Shown: positions 18,625-28,508, counted from the first letter of the stretch. The stretch is DNA of 64,000 nt from an uncultured Lachnospiraceae bacterium (GCA_910588655.1 CAJUPJ010000003.1:1-64000); one strand, 5' to 3'. Translations and numbers: made by a program. The notes: generated by a model from the letters alone, not told the origin.

Positions 18625-18996
18625 TTAATTATTACGTTTTGCAAGAAGCCCTGCTATTTCAAGCAGAAGCCTTTTATCATTTTGTGACATTGCCTTTGCT
18701 TTTGCACTTAACTGCATATTAATATTATATTCACCATTTTCTGACAACAAGGATTTACCAGAACCATCTGTATTATAAGAGTTTGTATCAAATTGTCCCC
18801 ATAAAATATCATTAGGAGTAATATTAAGTGCATTGCATATATTAATTAATGCGTCAACTGACATTTTAACACTGCCGCCTTCAATATGTGATATATATAC
18901 TGTAGACAAGTTCGTCATTTCTGCAAGTTGTGCTTGTGTAAGTTTAATATTTTTTCTGCTGTTCTTTATATTCAGGCCAAGCAATTTTAAGTCCAT
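18625..18996 (-). CDS. XRE-family helix-turn-helix transcriptional regulator
   Basis: A 123-aa DNA-binding protein. The N-terminal HTH (about residues 5-65) is clear: LGLNIKNSRKNIKLTQAQLA, then EMTNLSTVYISHIEGG and the helix around LINICNALNITPNDIL. The C-terminal half is variable and ends LLLEIAGLLAKRNN. ATG 18996 is chosen rather than TTG 19008 because GGAGG sits 5 nt before it. It diverges from the small gene at 19235, which could be its target. A truncated copy of its 3' end lies next door. Confidence 0.9.
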   Translation of the reverse strand: MDLKLLGLNIKNSRKNIKLTQAQLAEMTNLSTVYISHIEGGSVKMSVDALINICNALNITPNDILWGQFDTNSYNTDGSGKSLLSENGEYNINMQLSAKAKAMSQNDKRLLLEIAGLLAKRNN

Positions 18997-19234
18997 GAAT
19001 TCCTCCAAAAGAAAATATCTTTATTATTAGTAAAAGTTCTAGTTAAATATTCTAATTTATAAGATAACAATTATAGTTTGAAATATGAATAAAGCGATAA
19101 AGATATATTGCTCTAATAAGGCAAGTATGGTATTATTTTTTGTAAATTTATGAAAAATATACAAAATCCAGGAATAATAACTGGTAGTGATTAAGAAAAT
19201 AAATTTATTTATATTAATATTTTGGAGGCTGTTT

Positions 19235-19411
19235 ATGCAGAAAAGTGATGTTGATAAATTAGTTGCAATATTGTTAGAAGAGGGATGGAAGGGGAAGTCA
19301 CATAAAGATTTTGCAGAAAAACTTGGAGATGGATACAGTTATGGACAAATTGAACGGATAAGGGCAAGATACAGGTATATTGCAGGCAAATGCAGTGAAG
19401 AAGGGGAATAA
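19235..19411 (+). CDS. small hypothetical protein (58 aa)
   Basis: A short, highly charged, soluble protein (MQKSDVDKLVAILLEEGWKG...) that I do not recognise. The predicted helices and the DFAEKLGDGYSYGQIERIRA segment could be a small HTH-like fold. Start ATG 19235 is supported by GGAGG 7 nt upstream; an earlier in-frame ATG lacks a ribosome site. It is divergent from the XRE regulator, so the two may be co-regulated. Confidence 0.6.
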   Translation: MQKSDVDKLVAILLEEGWKGKSHKDFAEKLGDGYSYGQIERIRARYRYIAGKCSEEGE

Positions 19412-19650
19412 ATTCTTAACATAAAAACAAAATAAATACGATAACTGGAAATTATTAAATGAACATGAGGATATGGTAAATATTTAGGTGAAAATTTCCA
19501 TAATATGTGCTATTATATCAAATGAAGGATGCGTCTGGCGGATGGCAGGCTTGCAACTTCTTATATGGTACAGGTCTTTGTAAAGGACAGGTGCAACAGG
19601 ATGTACCAGCGGTATTTTGTAAATACTAAATTTGATGAAAGGAATGTTAT

Positions 19651-20880
19651 ATGAAAGATATTAAAAAAGCGCTGTTTATGAAAGAAGCAGCATCACAGAA
19701 AGGGCACAATATACTAGTTGAGATATTTATTGCTGTTCTTCTGTTTTTTATTGGTTCAGTAGCGATGGGTTTTATACAAATTCCAGCAATGATTGCATAT
19801 CTTTTTAGCAATAAGGATTATATGTCAATGATTATTTCTGGAAGGCTTGACAGGCAGAAAATGCTGTCTGTGCTGTCTGACATGCCTGAGTGGATTATGA
19901 TTGTAATGCTTTTTGCAGAAATACTGCTTACCCTTATAGTAATGCTGTATTGTAAGGTTTTTGAAAGAAGGAAGCTGTCTACTCTGGGATTTGTAAAAAA
20001 GGGAATGGTTAAACAATATATTGCAGGACTTGTTGCAGGTGCAGCAGCATTTTCAGCAGTATATATTATATGTGTTGTTACAGGAAGTGTAAAGTGTGAG
20101 GGGATTTCGCAGAATATTATGCCTTTATATATAATTGGATATTTTCTGGGGTATCTTTTACAAGGAATGGCAGAGGAAGTGTTATGCCGTGGATATCTTA
20201 TGGTGTCGTTGTCAAGAAGATATCATGTTACACTTGCTGTTGCTGCAAGTTCGCTGTTTTTTGCATTTCTACATTCAGGTAACAACGGGCTGTCACCACT
20301 TGCATATATAAACCTGTTCCTGTTTGGCGTGCTTGCTTCACTTCTTTTGCTTGATTTTGGAAATATATGGATAGCAGGGGCTTTCCACAGTGTATGGAAT
20401 TTTGCACAAGGTAATATATATGGTGTACAGGTAAGCGGCATGGATGTTTCTAATTCTATTTTATCAACTTCCTATACAGATGGAATGGAGATAATTAATG
20501 GAGGAAGTTTTGGAATGGAAGGAGGACTTGCAGTATCATTTGTATTTATTGCAGGTATTGTACTGCTTTCATACCACCTTTATAAAAAGGGCAATATAGT
20601 CGATTTGCAGGAATTCCAGGGAATACAATATACTTATGAGGACAGTAATGAATACGGTACAGGCAATACTGCTGGTGTTAATGACATTGGTGATAACATA
20701 TATAGTGGTGAAAGTTATACTACAGAAGATGGAAGTATTATTATAAATAAGGAAGCAAGTGTTGTTGACAGTGATGTTATCAAAAATAATAATGCCAGCA
20801 GCACAGGGGATGAAACCAGTACAAATAAAGATGATGAAATACAAAAGACAACGTTTAACCAGGAGTATTTTAAAGACTGA
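19651..20880 (+). CDS. CPBP-family intramembrane metalloprotease with acidic tail
   Basis: A 409-aa membrane protein of the CPBP (CAAX protease and bacteriocin-processing/Abi) family. About eight helices fill residues 20-315. The active-site motifs are EEVLCR (E175, E176, R180), a following FAFLHSG and FHSVWNFAQG, whose histidines and asparagine complete the site. The family cleaves prenylated proteins or peptides, or confers self-immunity to bacteriocins; the substrate here is unknown. Residues about 320-409 are an unusual Asn/Ser/Thr/Asp-rich hydrophilic extension not found in the core family. AAAGGA precedes the ATG. Its 3' end overlaps the convergent gene by 11 nt. Confidence 0.88.
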   Translation: MKDIKKALFMKEAASQKGHNILVEIFIAVLLFFIGSVAMGFIQIPAMIAYLFSNKDYMSMIISGRLDRQKMLSVLSDMPEWIMIVMLFAEILLTLIVMLYCKVFERRKLSTLGFVKKGMVKQYIAGLVAGAAAFSAVYIICVVTGSVKCEGISQNIMPLYIIGYFLGYLLQGMAEEVLCRGYLMVSLSRRYHVTLAVAASSLFFAFLHSGNNGLSPLAYINLFLFGVLASLLLLDFGNIWIAGAFHSVWNFAQGNIYGVQVSGMDVSNSILSTSYTDGMEIINGGSFGMEGGLAVSFVFIAGIVLLSYHLYKKGNIVDLQEFQGIQYTYEDSNEYGTGNTAGVNDIGDNIYSGESYTTEDGSIIINKEASVVDSDVIKNNNASSTGDETSTNKDDEIQKTTFNQEYFKD

Positions 20881-22024
20881 ACATAGCCTGGATGCGGTGC
20901 TTATATGTATGAAGTTTCTGGAGCTTGTCAAAGCCGCTGGCGGCGATAAGCTCCCTTTCTTTGTCATGTTGTAAATAATACCGGGCTTTGTTAGCTAAAT
21001 CGTTAATTCCATCATAAACTACAAGGTCTTTGCCAATATCAAAAAGTTTTTCAAGCCCGGGACGGTAATCAGTCATTAAAAACCCTCCAGCAGATAAGAC
21101 ATCAAATACACGTAATGGAATACCATCTTCAATATTAGGTGTCGTAATATTCAGGTTTATTTTGGAAGCAGCAAAGACTAATGGCATTTCATTATGGTAT
21201 TTTACAGGAGGGTGTACAATAGTCTTAAATAATCCATCTGTACTGCTTGTTGTAAAAAGGTGCATGGCTGCAATATCTGAGAGTGCATTTACAGCCTGCC
21301 TGCGCATAATTGCCGCTGCCTTATATGAAAGTACGCTTGTAGCGAAATAAAGCTTTAATTCTGCCAGGTTTTTGCCTCCCTGCTTTAAATCCATATATTT
21401 AGAAGCATTCTCCATTATATCATCTGTAAGCATTATATTAATAATATTGCCACCTGAAACATTTAACTGGGCTTCAACTGTAGCATCCATATAGCCGCAA
21501 AGATAAGGTGGAAGTGCATTAACCATTTCATCATAGCGGTTTTTATCATATAAATTGCCAACAAAGGATATATCATAAGAATATTTTCTGCTATCCCTGC
21601 AAAGCCCGTTTTCTGTAAGCAGGCGTGATATCCTGTCTGGTGCACCTGCAAGCGGAAGGTATTTTACAGTGCCTGCATCCTTAAAATATTCATATTCTTT
21701 ATAGTCAAATACATAAATTGTGTTTACAGTATTATATATTGAAGGATTGCGCATACCTGCAAGTGGTGCATCACATGTCCATGAAATATATGGTATGCCA
21801 TATTTATGGCATGTATTAGAAATAACAGTGAAGTAATTTACTGAAAAAACAGCATTATAACTGCCATTTTCCAGGTATTCTGCCAGCTTTTTTTCAAAAG
21901 CGCTGTCTTGTATATGGTTTTTTACAGGAAAAGCAAGAACATCCGTAGAATGTCCCTGCTTTTTTAATTCATTAATAATATCATTATAAGGGAAAATATC
22001 CCATTTATATACTAAAATATTCAT
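20870..22024 (-). CDS. CgeB-like / DUF3880 glycosyltransferase
   Basis: A 384-aa soluble protein resembling CgeB-like glycosyltransferases. The N-terminal Rossmann half (NILVYKWDIFPYNDIINELK) is the DUF3880-like part, and the C-terminal half has the GT1 hallmark GIPLRVFDVLSAGGFLMTDY, where family members bind the sugar nucleotide, and a closing R-x-Y-Y-L-x-H-D-K-E-R-E helix. It could decorate a surface or spore-coat polymer; the acceptor is unknown. ATG 22024 is preferred to an upstream in-frame ATG because GGAAAG lies just before it. Confidence 0.8.
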   Translation of the reverse strand: MNILVYKWDIFPYNDIINELKKQGHSTDVLAFPVKNHIQDSAFEKKLAEYLENGSYNAVFSVNYFTVISNTCHKYGIPYISWTCDAPLAGMRNPSIYNTVNTIYVFDYKEYEYFKDAGTVKYLPLAGAPDRISRLLTENGLCRDSRKYSYDISFVGNLYDKNRYDEMVNALPPYLCGYMDATVEAQLNVSGGNIINIMLTDDIMENASKYMDLKQGGKNLAELKLYFATSVLSYKAAAIMRRQAVNALSDIAAMHLFTTSSTDGLFKTIVHPPVKYHNEMPLVFAASKINLNITTPNIEDGIPLRVFDVLSAGGFLMTDYRPGLEKLFDIGKDLVVYDGINDLANKARYYLQHDKERELIAASGFDKLQKLHTYKHRIQAMFSL

Positions 22025-22095
22025 ACACTTTCCAACATGATGGCACTGGCACATATAATCTATAGACCATGCCAGTTTTGCGCTTTACATGCCTT

Positions 22096-25000
22096 TCATT
22101 TTAAATTCTTAACAGCAGTAGAAAGCATAAGTTTTATGCGGTTAAGCTGGTTGACTTCTGTTGCACCTGGGTCATAATCAACTGCTACAATGTTTGACTC
22201 AGGGAATTTGCTGCGGAGTTCTTTTATTACACCTTTGCCGACTACATGGTTAGGAAGGCATCCAAATGGCTGTGCACATACAATGTTTGGCACGCCAGAA
22301 TGTATAAGTTCAACCATTTCACCAGTAAGAAACCAGCCTTCACCTGTCTGGTTGCCGCATGAAACAACAGGGCTTGCATATTCTGCAAGCTTTGAAACAT
22401 GTACAGGAGGTTCAAAACGGCGGCTTGCTGCAAGTGCTTCACTTGCTGTTTTACGGTAGTATTCAATATATTTTATAACAAGGTTGTTTATCATTGCCCC
22501 TGATTTCTTCTTGCCAAGGTATTCTGCCTGGAAATTTGCATTATAAAGGCTGTACATAAAGAAATCAACGAGGTCAGGGCATACTGCTTCTGCACCTTCT
22601 GCTTCAAGAAGTTCTACAAGGTAGTTATTAGCAAGCGGAAGGAATTTAACAAGGATTTCACCAACAATGCCAACGCGTGGTTTCTTTATGTCAAGCAGTT
22701 CAAGTTCATCAAATTCTTTTACAATCTGTTTTATATTGTTTTTAAATTCCTTTTTACTGCCAGTAGTTACCTGTTTCTTTGCAATAGCAAGCCATTTCTG
22801 GTGCAGTGCATTGGCAGAGCCTTTAATCTTTTCATAAGGACGGGTTTTATATAGCACACGCATAAATACATCACCATATATAAGTGCCTGGAGTGCGCGG
22901 TGCGCCATCTGTAAGTTTATATTTAACCCCGGGTTTTTCTCAATACCTGCACTCATGGAAATAACAGGGATTTGCCCCATGCCTGCATTTTCAAGTGCAC
23001 GCCTTATAAAGCCTATATAGTTGGTAGCACGGCATCCCCCGCCGGTCTGGGTGATTATTAATGCAGTTTTATTTAAGTCATATTTGCCTGACATAAGTGC
23101 CTGCATAAACTGGCCAACAACAATAAGTGAAGGGTAGCAGGCATCATTATTTACATATTTAAGCCCGTAATCAACACATGAACTGTCTGATGGAAGGACT
23201 TCAATATTATAGCCACATGAGGCAAGTGCAGGGCCAAGTATGTCAAAATGTATTGGTGACATCTGCGGTGTGAGGATAGTGTATTCTTTCCTCATTTCTT
23301 CAGTAAAAACTACCCTGTGGTGTGCAGTATCTTTATTTACAGGTTCAATATTTTTACGTTTCCTGTCCTCTATGGCAGCAAGCAATGAACGGATGCGGAT
23401 GCGTGCTGCACCTAAGTTGTTTACTTCATCTATTTTTAATACAGTATAAATCCTGTTCTGCTTTGTGAGTATATCGCTTACCTGGTCTGTTGTAACAGCG
23501 TCAAGCCCGCAGCCAAAGGAATTGAGCTGTACAAGGTCAAGGTCTTTCCTTGAAGCAACAAATGATGCGGCTTTGTAAAGGCGTGAATGGTACATCCACT
23601 GGTCCATTACAATGGTAGGCCTGTCAACAGTGCCAAGTTCTGATATACTGTCTTCTGTAAGGACAGCTACACCATATGATGTAATAAGCCCTGGAATTCC
23701 GTGGTTGATTTCAGGGTCGGCATGGTAAGGGCGTCCAGCCAGTACAATGCCGTGGCAGTTATGTTCTTCCATATATTTAAGGGTTTCTAATCCCTTGGCA
23801 CTCATTTCATCACGTACAGCCTGCATTTCTTTCCATGCAGCAGCACACGCACGCCTTGTATCTGCAGCAGGTATTCCGTTTTCTTCTGCAAAAAATGTAC
23901 TTAAACGTTTTGTGATAATTTCTTCACTTTCAAATGATACAAACGGGTTCTGGTAAATAATCTCCGGGTTTTTAAGTTCATCAACATTATTTTTGATATT
24001 TTCACCATATGAAGTGACAATAGGGCAGTTGTAGTGGTTACCTGCCCCTTCGGCTTCACACCGTTCATAAGGCACACATGGGTAGAAAATATATCCAATG
24101 CCTTGTTTTAACAGCCATGAAATATGCCCATGTACAAGCTTTGCAGGATAACATTCTGATTCACTTGGTATAGACTCAATCCCTAATTCATAAATCTTGC
24201 GGCTGGATTCAGGTGAAAGCACAACCCTGTAGCCAAGTTCTGTAAAAAGCGTAAACCAGAACGGGTAATTTTCATACATATTAAGGACACGTGGCAGCCC
24301 GACAGTTCCACGCACAGCATTGTCAGCAGTTAAAGGTGTATAGTGTGAGAATACCCTTTTAAGTTTATAGTCAAAAAGGTTTGGTATACCTGAGTTTTTC
24401 TTTTCTTTGCCAAGCCCGCGTTCGCAGCGGTTGCCTGATATAAACTGCCTTCCTCCCGTAAACCTGTTAATAGTAAGCAGGCAGTGGTTTGTACAGCCTT
24501 TACAGCGTGACATGCTTGTTTCAAATTTAAGTTCATTAATCTGTTTAATAGAAAGCATTGTGCTTTCCTGTCCTGTATAGCGTTCCCTTGCAAGCAGGGC
24601 AGCACCAAATGCACCCATAATGCCTGCTATATCAGGGCGTACAGCCTCGCAGCCCGATATACGTTCAAAGCTTCTAAGGACTGCATCATTATAGAAAGTA
24701 CCGCCCTGTACAACAACTTTCCTGCCAAGGTCTTTAGGGTCGGTTAGTTTTATTACTTTAAGAAGCGCATTTTTAATAACAGAGTATGCAAGACCTGCTG
24801 AAATATCTGCAACACTTGCACCTTCCTTCTGTGCCTGTTTTACTTTTGAATTCATAAAGACGGTACACCTTGAGCCAAGGTCAACCGGGTTTTTGGCAAA
24901 AAGCGCAATCTTGGCAAATTCTGCAACATCATAGTTAAGTGATTTGGCAAATGTTTCAATAAATGAGCCGCAGCCAGACGAGCAGGCTTCATTAAGCTGT

Positions 25001-26316
25001 ACTTTATCTACAGAATGGTTTTTAATCTTAATACATTTCATGTCCTGCCCGCCAATATCAAGGATGCAGTCCACATCTGGTTCAAAAAAGGCGGCAGCCG
25101 TATAATGTGCAACGGTTTCAACTTCCCCTTCATCAAGAAGCAGGGCAGATTTAAGAAGGGCTTCACCATAACCGGTAGAGCATGAGCGTACAATTTTAGA
25201 GCCTTTTGGCATAACTGAATATATCTCTTTAACTGCTTTTAATGCAGTTTTAAGCGGGCTGCCATTATTACTGCTGTAAAATGAATAAAGAAGCCTGCCG
25301 TCCTCATCAATTACAGCCGCTTTTGTAGTAGTAGAACCAGCATCAATCCCAAGGAAAAGCTTGCCATTATACTGGTTAAAGTCACCTTTCTTTACATTGT
25401 TTTCAGAATGTTTATCTAAAAACTTTTTATATTCTTCTTCACTATTAAAAAGAGGTTCAAGCCTTGTTACCTCAAATTCTATTTCTATTTTTTCTGAAAG
25501 TTTTGTGCAGAGCCTGCCAAGCGTTGTCTGTACATTCTTATCAGAGTTCATTGCTGCACCTGCTGCTGCGAAAAGGTGTGAATGTGCAGGTGCAATTACC
25601 TGGCTGTCTGTTAGTTTTAATGTACGTATAAATGCCTGCTTAAGTTCTGTAAGAAAATGTAATGGCCCGCCAAGAAATGCTACATTGCCACGTATAGGCT
25701 TGCCACAGGCAAGACCGCTTATTGTCTGGTTTACAACTGCCTGGAATATTGATGCAGACAAATCTTCTTTAGTTGCACCCTCATTAATAAGGGGCTGTAT
25801 ATCAGATTTGGCAAAAACACCACAGCGTGCTGCGATAGGATAGAGTGCTTCATAATTCTTAGCATATTCATTTAACCCTTCAGCATCAGTTTTTAAAAGG
25901 GTTGCCATCTGGTCGATAAATGAACCTGTTCCGCCGGCACATATGCCGTTCATACGCTGGTCAATTCCTCCAGTGAAATATATAATTTTAGCATCTTCGC
26001 CACCAAGTTCTATTGCAACATCAGTCTGCGGTGCAAAGTCCTTTAATGAAGTGGCAACAGCAACAACTTCCTGTACAAAAGGTATTCCAAGGTGCTTTGA
26101 AAGGGCAAGCCCCCCTGAACCTGTAATAACAGGGGATAATGGTATGTCCCCAAGGCTGTCATATGCTTTTTGTACAACTGCTGCCAAAGTTTCCTGTATA
26201 TTGGCAAAGTGCCTCTGGTAGTCAGAAAATAAAATATTGAAGTCTTTATCTAAAACAGCTATTTTTACAGTAGTAGAACCAATATCAATTCCAAGAGTTT
26301 TATAATCTGGTTTCAT
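22096..26316 (-). CDS. acyl-CoA dehydratase activase-related fusion protein (two ASKHA domains plus HgdB-like)
   Basis: A 1406-aa cytosolic protein. Two BadF/HgdC-type ASKHA ATPase domains come first: domain 1 (about 1-270) with DIGSTTVKIAV, ELGGEDAKI and CAGGTGSFID; domain 2 (about 315-585) with DAGSTTTKAAV, DIGGQDMK and SSGCGSF. The cysteines in CAGGTGSF and SSGCGSF match those that hold the shared [4Fe-4S] cluster in HgdC. Next is a cysteine cluster CKGCTNHC (about 615-625), then a DUF2229 region and HgdB/dehydratase-like subunit folds with CxxY and GGGCR motifs. In 2-hydroxyacyl-CoA dehydratases such activators use ATP to drive one electron to the enzyme. These giant fusions are common in gut clostridia, but their substrate is not established. 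No separate dehydratase subunits are adjacent. GAGGT precedes the ATG. Confidence 0.88.
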   Translation of the reverse strand: MKPDYKTLGIDIGSTTVKIAVLDKDFNILFSDYQRHFANIQETLAAVVQKAYDSLGDIPLSPVITGSGGLALSKHLGIPFVQEVVAVATSLKDFAPQTDVAIELGGEDAKIIYFTGGIDQRMNGICAGGTGSFIDQMATLLKTDAEGLNEYAKNYEALYPIAARCGVFAKSDIQPLINEGATKEDLSASIFQAVVNQTISGLACGKPIRGNVAFLGGPLHFLTELKQAFIRTLKLTDSQVIAPAHSHLFAAAGAAMNSDKNVQTTLGRLCTKLSEKIEIEFEVTRLEPLFNSEEEYKKFLDKHSENNVKKGDFNQYNGKLFLGIDAGSTTTKAAVIDEDGRLLYSFYSSNNGSPLKTALKAVKEIYSVMPKGSKIVRSCSTGYGEALLKSALLLDEGEVETVAHYTAAAFFEPDVDCILDIGGQDMKCIKIKNHSVDKVQLNEACSSGCGSFIETFAKSLNYDVAEFAKIALFAKNPVDLGSRCTVFMNSKVKQAQKEGASVADISAGLAYSVIKNALLKVIKLTDPKDLGRKVVVQGGTFYNDAVLRSFERISGCEAVRPDIAGIMGAFGAALLARERYTGQESTMLSIKQINELKFETSMSRCKGCTNHCLLTINRFTGGRQFISGNRCERGLGKEKKNSGIPNLFDYKLKRVFSHYTPLTADNAVRGTVGLPRVLNMYENYPFWFTLFTELGYRVVLSPESSRKIYELGIESIPSESECYPAKLVHGHISWLLKQGIGYIFYPCVPYERCEAEGAGNHYNCPIVTSYGENIKNNVDELKNPEIIYQNPFVSFESEEIITKRLSTFFAEENGIPAADTRRACAAAWKEMQAVRDEMSAKGLETLKYMEEHNCHGIVLAGRPYHADPEINHGIPGLITSYGVAVLTEDSISELGTVDRPTIVMDQWMYHSRLYKAASFVASRKDLDLVQLNSFGCGLDAVTTDQVSDILTKQNRIYTVLKIDEVNNLGAARIRIRSLLAAIEDRKRKNIEPVNKDTAHHRVVFTEEMRKEYTILTPQMSPIHFDILGPALASCGYNIEVLPSDSSCVDYGLKYVNNDACYPSLIVVGQFMQALMSGKYDLNKTALIITQTGGGCRATNYIGFIRRALENAGMGQIPVISMSAGIEKNPGLNINLQMAHRALQALIYGDVFMRVLYKTRPYEKIKGSANALHQKWLAIAKKQVTTGSKKEFKNNIKQIVKEFDELELLDIKKPRVGIVGEILVKFLPLANNYLVELLEAEGAEAVCPDLVDFFMYSLYNANFQAEYLGKKKSGAMINNLVIKYIEYYRKTASEALAASRRFEPPVHVSKLAEYASPVVSCGNQTGEGWFLTGEMVELIHSGVPNIVCAQPFGCLPNHVVGKGVIKELRSKFPESNIVAVDYDPGATEVNQLNRIKLMLSTAVKNLK

Positions 26317-26482
26317 TGTATACCTCTTTCTAAGGGCGTTTAATAATAATTCTGTGGTTTAGGAAACGCCCGCAAATTGTAACAGATTTAGCCACAAAAC
26401 TTCATATTGCCTTATTATATGACAAAGTTTTATTTAATGCAAGATGAAAAGTTTTGGTATGTACATATGTTGTTTTGTGTCT

Positions 26483-26960
26483 GAAGACGGACGCAGGGTT
26501 TCTGGTGTTCTGGCTAATATTATTCTATGACAGGGGATGCTGCCCTGGTTACGGTGCAATGCTATTTAGTTTAAGAAAAGATGCTTAAAAATTACATATA
26601 CTGGGTCTGCTGGCAAATCCAAAGTGCCTTCCATGAAAACAGCACGCTCCCGCTTGGACGTCACACGCAATGGATGCATAAAGCCCTTAATGTTCCTACG
26701 GAACATTTTAAGACAGGGCTTAAGCACCAGCGGTTCCGTACAGCTTTTTCATGGAAGCACATTTGGAATTTGCCAGCAATCTACACTTTGGTAATTTATA
26801 AAAATATTTTCCACTATCTCTGGACTAAATGGCATTGCACTACAATAGTACATGGCATCCCTCCTGTAATGGAACAATATTAGTTGGAACACCAAAAACC
26901 TGCTGTTCCCTGGCAAAATTACAAAAAACATCATATGTGGTGGTGGAGAGGTTATTCAGA
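26483..26960. repeat. long palindromic repeat, copy B
   Basis: The central palindrome (26610-26776) begins CTGGCAAATCCAAAGTG and ends CATTTGGAATTTGCCAG, with nested inner stems such as TGTTCC/GGAACA around TACG. Flanking arms (ACGGACGCAGGGTTTCT on the left; AACCTGCTGTTCCCTGGC and CAGACGAACGG on the right) match the other copies. Short frames inside it are by-products of the palindrome. Confidence 0.8.
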
Positions 26961-26977
26961 CGAACGGAAAAATATAA

Positions 26978-27154
26978 ATAACGTGAGTTTGACAAATATT
27001 ATTAGAAAAAAGCTATTTTTTTGTTGTGTAGCACTTTAAAGTGAGCTATATTCTCTAAAAATAGAGTTTATAAAGCAATTAGTGTAGCTAAGAAGTTGAA
27101 AAAATTGTTATTTAAAAGGCTTTTAGCTTTAAATTTTCGTCGAACTCACGTTAT
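26978..27154. mobile_element. MITE-like element with terminal inverted repeats
   Basis: A 177-bp A/T-rich block bounded by ATAACGTGAGTTTGAC on the left and GTCGAACTCACGTTAT on the right, inverted repeats of 16 bp with a single mismatch. An internal perfect palindrome CACTTTAAAGTG lies near 27031-27045. It has no coding capacity. It separates repeat copies B and C, which face opposite ways. It is probably a non-autonomous relic of an insertion sequence; no parent element is in the window. Confidence 0.6.
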
Positions 27155-27179
27155 ATAGTAGTTACTCATTAGGTAGTAA

Positions 27180-27665
27180 ATGACTAGCAGAATAATCTTC
27201 CTCCCACCCATATTTGTATTTTATTATAAATTGTTGATGACAGGTTTTGCGTGCCAGATGCCAGAATTATTCTATACAGGAGTACTTTAGCCTGTGTAGC
27301 GCAATGTCATTTAGTCCAGAAAAGTATTTTATAAATTACCAAAGTGTAAGCTGGCTGGCAAATTCCAAATGTGCTTCCATGAAAAAGCTGTACGAAGCCG
27401 CTGGTGCTTAAGCCCCGTACTATGTTCCGCAGGAACAAAATGTTCCAAGGAACATAGGGGCTTTATGCACCATTGCGTGCAAGCCCTTGCCAAACCAGCG
27501 GAAGCGTGCTGTTTTCATGGAAGGCACTTTGGATTTGCCAGCGCATACAAAACATGTAATTTCTAAACATCTTTTCTGGATTAAATGACATTGTGCCGTA
27601 GTGCCAGCGTACCCCCGTATGGAATATCCTGGTTCTGGCACATAAAACCGTCCGTTCCAATATAA
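27180..27665. repeat. long palindromic repeat, copy C (inverted)
   Basis: The central palindrome (27355-27541) is the reverse complement of the cores of copies B and D1. Its outer arms, however, match copy E2: GACTAGCAGAAT and GGTTTTGCGTGCCAGATGCC on the left; TATGGAATATCCTGGTTCTG and CCGTCCGTTC on the right. Thus copy C joins one core type with arms shared by elements having another core. Confidence 0.8.
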
Positions 27666-27771
27666 TACAAATATGCACTTATTTTTTTTGTATGAATATA
27701 TTGTAATACGGACTGCATTTGCTCCTGTTTTATGCAGCCTGCACATACATTTTATGAAATGAGGTAGGATT

Positions 27772-28380
27772 ATGAATTATGAGTATTGTGATGGTATGAC
27801 ACACACTGTTAAACAGGGTGAAACCTTGTATAGTTTAAGCAGGCAGTATAATGTACCCCTTGCTATAATATTACGTGCTAACCCATATATTGATGTCTAT
27901 AATCTTCAGACCGGGGATACAATATGTATTCCTGTTAAAAACCAGGGACAGCAGGGAGGCGGAAGCTGCATTAATTGCGGAGGCATGGGTGTTATGCCAG
28001 GTAATGGCAGGGATGATGACGACGATAATGACAGGGACGATGACGACAGGGATGACGATGACGGCGGTGATGATGACAGGGATGACGATGACAGATATGA
28101 TAATGACGCCGGTTATAACAGAAATAGCTATGATGGCGGCAGTGGAATGGCTATGCCTGGAAGGATTATGGATACTGGCATGTACAGTATGGGTAATATG
28201 TCTGGAGACAGCCAGGAAGGCTGCTGGGTAAAATATGTTGCACAGGCTGGTGATACTTTACAAGATATACTTGACCGCTCGGAATGTACTACAGAGATGT
28301 TCTGGGAGAAAAACCAGGCTGATAAAATGTATATGCTTCCAGGTGTTGCATACTTTATTTTGGAAAACTGTACAGATTAG
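27772..28380 (+). CDS. LysM-domain protein with Asp-rich central repeat
   Basis: A 202-aa protein with a LysM domain at each end and a low-complexity acidic middle. The N-terminal LysM (about residues 8-58) reads THTVKQGETLYSLSRQYNVP...TGDTICIPV. The middle (about 82-115) is almost only Asp, Arg and Gly. The C-terminal half has a second, weaker LysM-like unit (YVAQAGDTLQDILDRSECTT). LysM binds peptidoglycan; related SafA/SpoVID-type proteins act in the spore coat. There is no signal peptide, which fits assembly from the mother-cell cytoplasm, but that is inference. The Asp run could bind cations. GAGG lies upstream of the ATG. Confidence 0.85.
   Translation: MNYEYCDGMTHTVKQGETLYSLSRQYNVPLAIILRANPYIDVYNLQTGDTICIPVKNQGQQGGGSCINCGGMGVMPGNGRDDDDDNDRDDDDRDDDDGGDDDRDDDDRYDNDAGYNRNSYDGGSGMAMPGRIMDTGMYSMGNMSGDSQEGCWVKYVAQAGDTLQDILDRSECTTEMFWEKNQADKMYMLPGVAYFILENCTD
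28012..28108 (+). repeat. tandem 18-nt repeat coding Asp-rich run
   Basis: Units close to GACAGGGATGACGATGAC repeat about four to five times inside the LysM gene, encoding D-R-D-D-D-D. Such tandem repeats vary in copy number by slippage. Confidence 0.7.
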
Positions 28381-28508
28381 GTTTGACAAAGGTTATTGCT
28401 ATTACTATAATTATGGCATACTGGTTTTATACCAGTGTGCCATTTGTAACAGAAAAGGGCAGAAGTACAATAACAGAAACCAGATGTTTGCAAGAATGGG
28501 GGATTTTA

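Noticed and set aside
19040..19090. TATAGTTT near the divergent XRE gap as another xylan-type operator
   Set aside because: Only one half-site; the position 22 bp upstream does not match.
26581..26883. Reading frame inside palindrome copy B, with peptides like those in copies C and D1
   Set aside because: The protein likeness follows from the repeated palindromic DNA. Frames occur on both strands at once, lack ribosome sites and do not hold codon-type substitutions.
27420..27746. Minus-strand frame of 108 codons in copy C
   Set aside because: It spans repeat core and flanking sequence, is Cys/Arg-rich and has no ribosome site.
28012..28108. Possible CRISPR-like short repeats
   Set aside because: The repeats are contiguous, in frame and code for Asp-rich sequence; there are no spacers.
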